Of a DNA stretch of 64,000 bases, positions 57,100 to 64,000 are shown one piece after another. Below the pieces are notes generated by a model that worked only from the letters and a program-made list of their open reading frames with translations, was not told where the DNA came from and ran no database searches. Origin of the DNA: Auriscalpium vulgare. Taxonomy: Eukaryota > Basidiomycota > Agaricomycetes > Russulales > Auriscalpiaceae. The translations under genes were made by a program, and so were the position numbers. The first letter of the stretch is position 1, and each line of letters begins with the position of its first letter. The stretch spans positions 1 through 64,000 of the forward strand of contig JAHBBC010000033.1 of NCBI GenBank assembly GCA_019915015.1. The letters run 5' to 3'.

Positions 57100-57870
57100 G
57101 GCGAATTCGAGTGTGAGCAGCGTAAGAAAGAGACGAGAAAGAGGCGATACAGGTGGACGAGACGGAGGTAGGATGTGCAAGAGACGGAGAACGCGCCGTG
57201 GGAAGCAAACATGGCGCAACGGACAGCTTCGGGCCGCCACAGCCGCTGGGCCGACGGCAAGGCACTCGGCGAGCGCGGGGAGACCATGCGCACGGTGGAG
57301 GGCTACGTCGACGGCAACAAGTCGTCCGTGTGGTCGGTTGCGCGCGAGCTGGTCGGGAACGTAGCACAGTCGAGGGACAGCGAGCTGAAGGCCGACTGTG
57401 TGGGGAGAGCATCAGGTCGAGGTCCCGCGCGTATTAATCTACCGCGTGCGCGCGTGCGCACGTCAGCCAAGGCACGACCACGCATTAATGTGAAGGATAC
57501 AAGGATACACACCGTTGGCCACGTAGCGCGCTCTTGATCACATTGATTCACTCCCCGAGTCGAGCAGCAGTCTCGGGCTGGTCCTTGTATCGCAGCCCCA
57601 TTTTCCATCGTTTTTAGTTCATTCATTGCAGTCCTATTACTCTACTACATGCTGTCTATGTGCTATGCCTATATTGCAACCTGGGTCCAATCCTAGACTG
57701 GTGTGTGCCATGCGAGCCCCACGCGAGGCCATCCGAGGCGCGTCCCGATCGGGAAGGCATAGGCGCCTTCGCGCGACTCCACGCTTCTTGTGCGACACTC
57801 CTCAGGCCACGCCGGAAATTCAGGGGGCAGAACATTACACTGGCTTGCGTGGGTAAATGGGTCAAATGTA
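57100..57870. other. Spacer with left arm of an inverted repeat
   Basis: 57,220-57,253 is a 34-bp sequence found again, inverted and identical, at 61,142-61,175 on the other side of the transposase genes. A plus-strand frame over it (57,175-57,537) is not supported as a gene. 57,700-57,850 holds short GC-rich phrases (GAGGCC, GAGGCGCG) that might be subterminal repeats. Confidence 0.5.
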
Positions 57871-59934
57871 TTAATCACTATCTACATCTGTTATGTTAGG
57901 TATATCAAGTTCCTCAGAGGTGAGCATTTCAAGTCCAGAGTGTTTCCTCAATATATGTACTGTCTCTGAGTCCTTCATTTCTATAACACCAATCAGGCTC
58001 TCAATTGATGTAACTGGCAGCACTTTCATGCTCTTTCCCCATTGTCCTTGCCATCTGAGCAAGACCATTTTACAGTTGATTACAGGAATATAGACAACTA
58101 CTGAAGGTGAGCCATCAGTAGCCTTATAAAATGCCAATGCTTGACCAAATACTGGCTGTGAAGGCTCATTGGCTTGAGCTTCAAAGAATTTACTAGATCG
58201 TGTCACAGGTTCTCCAGACATCTCAAATAGCTTGCTGGTAAGTGTATGACCACTTTTAAGCACATATTTTGCCCAACGAGAAAGACTAGGAGGCTGGTCG
58301 ATTTGGTAGTCAAAAAAGGTGCATATGACAGCTAAGTGCATATTGAAATTTGAGTGCTGGTTTTTCATCTCAGATTTTAGGACTTTTATTTCTTTGATAA
58401 ATCTTTGATTTCGACTGGGAGGTTTGACAGCTGCAAGTGAGGGTTCATGTAGCACAATCAATCGCATAAGTTCCCTTTCCCAAATTATGGTGGCTACATT
58501 AGCAAATGGTGCCTTCCTAGAACGGACTTTATGTCCAATTTCACCTATTGCTCGCTCTACAGTTGCCTGAGACCCTAGTCTAATTGACCCATACCATTCA
58601 ATATGCATAGGAATGTGGATGAGTTGAAACATGCACAGTCTGCATCTAGCAACCTTTTCTGGATTCTTTCCAATATATATTCTCTCATACTCCTCTAAGA
58701 AATCTTTGATTTTTATGTGGAATTCCTTCAAATCATCAGAACTATGTGCTTGAATAGTCATTGCAATGTCTGCAATTTCTACAAATTTTGAAAAATTTGC
58801 CAAAACAATAATATCAAAGCCTAGTTCCAAACCAAGCGGTATAATATACCAGTGCAGCAGCGCCATCCATTCAAAAATTTTATATTGGCTTTGCCGCTTC
58901 AAGAATGGGTCGCGGATAGGTCCACAAAAGGCAGGGGGTAATGTAGGCATAGCCTGGGCTACGAGCTGTCCCAACTTCTCAGATTTCTCAGTGCTTAAAT
59001 GAACAATCTCATCTGGACTACTCTGAGTTGTCCAGGTATCATATAGAAATAACATGCAGTTTTCATATATTAAATGAAAAGGATCCAAGGGAAAAAATGA
59101 TGGATGCAGATATGCAGGGCTAAACATGCAAAGTGGCATTCTTGATATTCCACTATTGCGAGTGATAGCTGCTCGAGCAGTCTTGTTCTTGGCTTTACTT
59201 ATTTTTGCAAGGGTTTCTCTGTAGTGACGTTCATTACGCAAAGGTAGATTCATCAAGTCATATTTTTGTGGCCGGTCTGGATTATATGTTTGGCTTTCTG
59301 GGGGAGCAGAAGGATAATATTGTGCTTTTGCACCCTTCTTCAGGCTACTCTGGGCACCGCGAACCATGCTAAATCTGTCTCCATACAAGGCTGCATGTCC
59401 AGCCATACCGTTCATTTTGGCAGAACCCAACATATCACCAAGGACCATACACAAATGTGTTTTCTGCATGAACCACCCAGATGCAAGTGCATCCCATATC
59501 CAAGTACCTTCTGAAAGCTTCATCATTTGTCCAAATAGGTCGTAAAGAAATGACTCTACATTCCCTGGTGCCAAAGGACCTGGTATTGCCAAGGGTATCA
59601 CAATATTTGCTGTCTTATAACGCAACTCAGCTGGCAAGTTGAGCAATTCAATTATCAAAACCCAGGTGTCTGATTGCTTTTTCATTGTAAGCTGTGCACC
59701 ATCTGTTGACAATGCCAATGCGATGTCTCTTTCATCCTCAAACAACCCTTGGACTTGGACATGGTGCCTATGGACTGTCCCATTGCCAAAATCTGAGAAT
59801 CTCTCAGCACCAGAAGCACTTCTTAATAATTCTAGAGTCTCTTTCAAGCAGCGATCTCTATGGCGTATCAAATCTGAAGTCTCAGCATTTGCAAAGAGAG
59901 CATGTATAGTGGCAATCAATGGCAAGGACATCAT
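57871..59934 (-). CDS. Tnp2-type transposase, catalytic part, 687 aa
   Basis: Begins MMSLPLIATIHALFANAETS, continues with LALSTDGAQLTMKKQSDTW (first acidic catalytic position expected at STDG), LNLPAELRYKTANIVIPLAI, DLFGQMMKL and LCMVLGDMLGSAKMNGMAGH, and later a metal-binding-like CRLCMF. The order follows the Tnp2 family (Pfam transposase_21). The frame is open to a stop at 57,871. It starts with an ATG that overlaps the previous stop as ATGA, in the -1 frame relative to the upstream ORF; the homologous proteins are normally continuous across this point. Confidence 0.75.
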   Translation of the reverse strand: MMSLPLIATIHALFANAETSDLIRHRDRCLKETLELLRSASGAERFSDFGNGTVHRHHVQVQGLFEDERDIALALSTDGAQLTMKKQSDTWVLIIELLNLPAELRYKTANIVIPLAIPGPLAPGNVESFLYDLFGQMMKLSEGTWIWDALASGWFMQKTHLCMVLGDMLGSAKMNGMAGHAALYGDRFSMVRGAQSSLKKGAKAQYYPSAPPESQTYNPDRPQKYDLMNLPLRNERHYRETLAKISKAKNKTARAAITRNSGISRMPLCMFSPAYLHPSFFPLDPFHLIYENCMLFLYDTWTTQSSPDEIVHLSTEKSEKLGQLVAQAMPTLPPAFCGPIRDPFLKRQSQYKIFEWMALLHWYIIPLGLELGFDIIVLANFSKFVEIADIAMTIQAHSSDDLKEFHIKIKDFLEEYERIYIGKNPEKVARCRLCMFQLIHIPMHIEWYGSIRLGSQATVERAIGEIGHKVRSRKAPFANVATIIWERELMRLIVLHEPSLAAVKPPSRNQRFIKEIKVLKSEMKNQHSNFNMHLAVICTFFDYQIDQPPSLSRWAKYVLKSGHTLTSKLFEMSGEPVTRSSKFFEAQANEPSQPVFGQALAFYKATDGSPSVVVYIPVINCKMVLLRWQGQWGKSMKVLPVTSIESLIGVIEMKDSETVHILRKHSGLEMLTSEELDIPNITDVDSD

Positions 59935-61043
59935 TTGAGCCCGCGGTCTTTTTTTGAAGTAGATTTCACTTGAGGTCTATATCGAGGCTGCCCACATACT
60001 TTTCCTTTCTTCACATAAGGGCACTTGTCTAGCTCCTTATATTCACCCAAATATGCTATGCAGCTGTTGGGGCATATATCTGTTTTAATAGGATGCAAGC
60101 CAGTGATGTTACTTGCAAGCTTTCTGACACTGTATAGGCTGAGTATCTCTGTGTTGGCTGCATCCTGAAGATTTTTCCCATGTTCTTTATAGGCTTGGAC
60201 AGTTCCATTTGTCTTTTTCCAAGTTATCCAATGCTTCAATGACAGTTTCTCAGATGCTGTGAGCGTGTGTTTGATAGGTACACTCTGTGGGAAAGGTGGG
60301 GGTTTGTACCCATCAAGAAGCTCCTTCTTGAGATCAGCTGCAGTATCTGGAAGTTGCCAGTAAAACTCTTCCTCTGCATCATCTGAATTAACATCATGTT
60401 GCATTTCAGCAACATCTTCATCTGCATCATCTGAATTAACATCATGTTGCATTTCAGCAACATCTTCATCTGATTCCTGCACTTCAGCAATATGCAGGAA
60501 GATTTCATCAATGTCCTCATGGTCATCTGCATCATCTGCATCACTATGATCTGGATCATGGATGTCATGATCACTGTGTCCATTCATAGAATCATCTTCA
60601 TCTTCAGCAAGCCTTTTTGCAGGCCTACTGATGTCCCAAGCTGAGAAAGTTGATCAACAAAAGTTATAAAGATATCTTGACACTCACCTTCCTCCTCTAC
60701 AGCATCGATAATATGACCATCGTGGGTGCTAATAGGATCCTGATATCCTTCACCTTCAAGTTCACAATGACAATGATGACATAAGTAATCTCTGAGATTC
60801 ATGTACAGATTGAATCTTACCTTCATCCTCTGCAATATCATGGCTTACATCTCCATCACGGTTCCCTTTGAAGTGATCCAACTCCTCCCTGCATAGAGCC
60901 AGGCCCTTCTGGATGTCAGAAATAAACTCTGGGGTGTTCTCTGGGGACTTCAACTTCTTCAGGTCAATATTGATATGCTTCTTCAAGGTGCCAAGTGCAA
61001 CAGACTTGCGGGGAAAGCATCCTGAGCAGTAGCAGAGCGGCAT
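59931..61043 (-). CDS. Tnp2-type transposase, N-terminal part
   Basis: Exon 1 starts MPLCYCSGCFPRKSV at 61,043 and ends before a GTAAGA donor (about 60,825). Two short exons follow, and the large exon begins near 60,620 (KRLAEDEDDSMNGHSDHD). It holds a 16-residue tandem repeat, DEDVAEMQHDVNSDDA twice, then LSLKHWITWKKTNGTVQAY and the signature CPNSCIAYLGEYKELDKCP...CGQPRY. It stops at 59,931 within SKKDRGLK. Just before, the sequence A-AAA-AAA in frame would allow a -1 shift into the catalytic ORF, giving SKKRPRAQMMSL, the expected continuation. Confidence 0.7.
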
Positions 61044-62659
61044 CGCTGGGTAGCGTCGACTGAGAGGTATGGTGGAGGCAAGCAAGAGATTATCGATCTC
61101 AGGCGGCCTGGCAGGCGGCCCAGCGGCTCAAGCGGCCCAGGCGGCCCAGCGGCTGTGGCGGCCCGAAGCTGTCCGGCCGCAGCCACGTCTCCTCCCATAT
61201 GCGCATTTGACGCTATGTACAAGCCCCGCTCCTCCCCATGTTTTCTGAATTCATGATGGTGCGTAAGCTAAGGTTGTTCATGTTCCCATCTAACATGTGC
61301 ACCTCAGCTGCTGTAGATAGTCGAAAACACGAAGGCAGTGGAAGAAGCTCTCAAGCTGAGGCCACATGGAATGCCCGCGGCGGCGGCCGACGTTCCCACC
61401 GGGCTCGCAGAGGAAGAAGGGCTCTTCGTGGAGCGAGCAGCTCCATGGTACTCGCTGCGCCCCAGGATGTGTTAGGTACTGTAGGAGAACTCGTGGAGTG
61501 GAAGAAGGACGTGCGTGCACTCACTCCCCTTCTCTGTGCGTCATGGCGGCTGAGCGCTGGCCTCCGGCTCTCGCAGATCAGCCGGCGCGCGCGGCTCATT
61601 GCGCAAACAGACGGATGGTGCGCACGGAGGCAAAGGACCGTGATATTCCAGCCCGTCCACTACGTTGCGAGATTCAGGGTGCGTGCGATCGCCCGTGCAC
61701 CGTACATCAATGACTGACTTATCTATTGGCTGACTCACTCACGGAGGAGCTCCAGGGGTACACGGTACGGGCTAGTAGACATCCTGCTCGCGGACCTGCA
61801 GCGCGCGGGACCGGGCGACCGCTCGTCGAACTCCAAACCGCACCGCCGACCTCAGGCAGCCTAACTACCCCGGACATTGTGCGCCAATTCAGGGCCCCCT
61901 TTCTCCTCCGGCGCCGACGCTGGGTACGCGGGGACGGTGAAGGCACGGTGGAGGAAATACGCAAGTGGCGAGCGCACGGTGCTGTGCGCGATGACGCGAT
62001 GACGCCCGTGTTGTTCAACCTGTACATCGTTTATATACAAGCCGAAGAGCAGTTTGCGCAGCCGTTCGGTGGACAAGGTGCACAAGGGCAATGTATTAGT
62101 TTTGTCATGTTCATAATGCGTGAACGCTCGTGTGCGAAACTCCTGAGCGCCGGCTGAAAACGGGCCGTTATGACTCGCACCTCTACTTACTGCCTCATCA
62201 CCCATCCACGCGTTCCCCATTTCCACGCATTTCCACCTGCGAGAAACTTCCCCCTCTCGACCGCGTCCTCACCACTCAAGATACAGCCCACCTTGCCGGT
62301 GTGGCTCCTGCTTGAACAGCGCCTCTCCATCAATGGTGTCGCTTCCGACGTAGCTTTCTCCTCACGTAGCTCTTCTTCCCCCCTGCCAGAAACAGGTGCG
62401 AGGCAGTCGACTGCCGCATCGCGCCCCATTTGGATGTAGGTCTTGGAAGCCGCGCCGTTCCCGAGCCCGAATTCGGCGCTCTAAGGCCTGCGCCTGTCCA
62501 CGTACGTCAGTCAGTCTGCGATCGTGGCCTTGTCGAGATCGAATCCCCCTTGTCTCTGTCCGCTGGCCTGCATCAGCGCCAAGCTCGATATTTGCTACGC
62601 ACTCCGTGCTCAGGAACATAAAACACGTCTGCATTGCAAGGATCAAACACTACTGCGAG
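61044..62659. other. Spacer with right inverted-repeat arm; no gene supported
   Basis: 61,100-61,175 is built of repeated GGCGGCC/CAGCGG phrases and includes the right 34-bp arm (61,142-61,175). 61,200-62,650 has overlapping open frames on both strands without recognisable domains or splice-supported models. Confidence 0.4.
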
Positions 62660-63515
62660 CTAAGATATGTTCAACGTCTTTCCCTTTACAGAACTCAACT
62701 TTTGGTTGCGTTGACGCACAGAGAACCGCTTCGGCCTCGCAGTAGATTTTCCGCTGGGCTTCTTGCCATGCCCGCCACCCTTCACTTGCTTCATACGCGT
62801 GGTCGCGCCGGCGACCTGTGTGGTTTGTCTAGCATATCGGTAAGTCCACTGTAGCAGCCCACTTCTTGCGTAACTGACCCTCCATCCTTCTGTACAGGGT
62901 CACCTTGAGCCTTAGCGTTGGGCGCCAGCGGCTCAATCGCCGACGCCACGTTGGTGAATCGCCTAAGAAACTAGTAAGTACAATCGACAAGCCACAAGCT
63001 TATATGACTTACTCTCCATCCTTCTCGGCTGGGTCGCTAGCACTGCTTCGAGCTTCAGGGTGGGGCGCAGGTGCCAGCGGCGCAGTCGTCAGCTCAAACG
63101 GGGCGAGCTGCCTAGCAAACCGGTGAGTAAATTGGACTAGCCTTTGAACCATGGGCTTACTGCGCATTTTCTGTGACATCATCGGGTATGGGCGCATTGG
63201 GAAACGCTGACTGGGGGCCATATCTCGCAGGGACCAAGCGCGGCACATACGTCCCACGCGGGGGTTTCACAACGCGCTTATCCCTCCACCCATCGGGCTC
63301 ATGGTAGGTGGGTACCAAACGGCCATCTCTTTCTTCGAAGAAGGATGCGGCACGCGTACGGGGGATGGGCCGATTGTCTCTCGGCGCGGAGCTGTCTTCC
63401 AATGAATAATCAAGATAAGCGAGACCGCTTGTCACAATACCTTTGCTGACTATCACTACTCCGATTATCAGTTGGATCCAGGACCGCACAGCGAAGACGC
63501 ATACCTTTCTTCCAT
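62660..63515 (-). CDS. Hypothetical protein, five exons, 215 aa
   Basis: Exons 63515-63505, 63445-63161, 63111-63013, 62962-62879 and 62828-62660; all GT-AG, all phases agree, 648 nt. The 11-nt first exon gives MEES and joins in frame to KGIVTSGLAYLDYSL. Exon 2 reads FFEERDGRLVPTYHEPDGW and RGTYVPRLVPARYGPQSAF, a Pro/Tyr/Arg-rich region that may be natively unfolded. Exons 3 and 4 have the same phase and similar ends (PLAP...DP..KDG), which suggests exon duplication. Exon 5 is strongly basic (RMKQVKGGGHGKKPSGK), so a nuclear or nucleic-acid-binding role is possible. Family not recognised. Confidence 0.6.
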
Positions 63516-63668
63516 GGCGGCAGAGATATTGGGCTCAGGTTTGGCAGATCCTAGGCTCTGACGAGTTCAACCAAGGTGAGCGCCAAGCCATTGAAGCTTG
63601 AAGGCTGGGAATGATTTGTCAGCGACAGTATATATTTTAAGCAAGTTCGCCGCATTCCTTCTTGCAGG
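63516..63668. promoter_or_regulatory. Divergent promoter, 153 bp, with TATA box
   Basis: Lies between the minus-strand gene (ATG at 63,515) and the plus-strand gene (ATG at 63,669). TATATATT at 63,629-63,636 is 33-40 bp before the plus-strand ATG. The short shared spacer suggests the genes could be co-regulated. Confidence 0.45.
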
Positions 63669-64000
63669 ATGGCTCACTCCAACTATCCTCTCTGGCCCAC
63701 CGAAAATTTCCTCCCATCGGAGTCTCATCCACCTACCTCGGTCATGAACCCTCTACCCGTTGAAACCCTTGACCTTCCGGAGTTGTTGAGAAACCCTCAC
63801 GTCCGCGATCTTTTCAATACCGCACAGCTTCAGAACGCACAAATCGTTCGCCTTGCGCAAGACTTGAGCAAACTCACGGTGCAACTACATGAACGAGATA
63901 GCGGTATGTTGAAATTTTCCCGAGCTGCTCTCTCCTGAACGTCGGTTTCAGTTAGGGGCAGCGCTACGTCCTTGTCATCTAAGGAATCGTCGCCGTCCCC
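63669..64000 (+). CDS. Hypothetical protein, 5' part, runs off the window
   Basis: Exon 1 is 63669-63903, a 48-nt intron (GTATGT...GTTTCAG) follows and exon 2 stays open from 63952 to the window end. The product begins MAHSNYPLWPTENFLP, has an Asp/Leu-rich stretch (VETLDLPELLRNPHVRDLF) and a short helical, probably coiled-coil segment (LQNAQIVRLAQDLSKLTVQL), then Ser-rich sequence. Family not recognised from this part. Confidence 0.55.

Larger units (their letters stand above)
57871..61043 (-). mobile_element. Tnp2/CACTA-like DNA transposon, transposase region
   Basis: Two consecutive transposase frames (see next entries) form a 3.2-kb AT-richer block among GC-rich neighbours. The protein arrangement (N-terminal CxC..C region, then CPNSCIAYLGEYKELDKCP, then ALSTDGAQL and long catalytic part) is that of Tnp2-type transposases common in basidiomycetes. 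A perfect 34-bp inverted repeat (57,220-57,253 / 61,142-61,175) brackets it. I did not find CACTA-type ends or a target duplication. Confidence 0.75.

Noticed and set aside
57175..57537. Plus-strand frame with a CsbD-like look (GYVDG followed by NVAQ...ELK)
   Set aside because: Only a short loose resemblance, overlapped by the inverted-repeat arm, and no supporting splice or promoter signal.
1..64000. CRISPR arrays, bacterial operons, rRNA genes
   Set aside because: Nothing of this kind seen; the sequence is eukaryotic with spliceosomal introns.

Overview
The window is genomic DNA of a filamentous basidiomycete, most likely a mushroom-forming agaricomycete. The evidence is: introns of about 40-60 nt with GT..CTNAY..AG signals, a FunK1-type fungal kinase gene, a type-I metacaspase, chromovirus-type Ty3 and Tnp2-type transposons, and no bacterial features. 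All gene models come from reading the sequence; splice sites were chosen by eye and tested by phase consistency.

Positions 1-14,650 form an AT-rich island holding about nine copies of one intron-dense gene family I do not recognise. Members carry an N-terminal helical exon, a second exon ending in a conserved DLG...WW block, often an acidic linker, and two C-terminal coiled-coil exons. Most copies are broken. One, on the minus strand (11,006-11,940), is intact over six exons. Two copies share a promoter cassette with inverted repeats. This is the strongest candidate for something undescribed.

Positions 14,650-18,300 are repeats: three ~0.5 kb tandem units, then a 68-bp satellite. Positions 18,880-21,500 hold a mosaic of decayed host-gene pieces (alanine aminotransferase, a Rom2-like Rho GEF, a cyclophilin) in one orientation. 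Two small tandem membrane-protein genes follow (21.7-22.75 kb).

Positions 26,190-37,196 are nested LTR elements, both with intact 5-bp target duplications: a 1.1-kb non-autonomous element split by a young 9.9-kb Ty3/gypsy chromovirus with identical LTRs. Its gag and pol are in one frame with a UGA-CUA between them, and there is an extra ORF after pol.

Positions 38.5-49 kb hold four copies of a three-TM protein gene, two on each strand, flanking a metacaspase and a small gene. One copy has a duplicated 92-nt exon that could only work if the two versions are used mutually exclusively. Next come a FunK1 kinase gene lacking key catalytic residues (50.1-52.8 kb), a 5'-truncated and 3'-decayed Hsp70 (53.8-55.8 kb), a conserved-looking unknown gene (56.1-57.1 kb), a Tnp2/CACTA-like transposase element (57.9-61.0 kb) with a possible -1 frameshift site, and a divergent pair of unknown genes at the right edge (62.66-64 kb).
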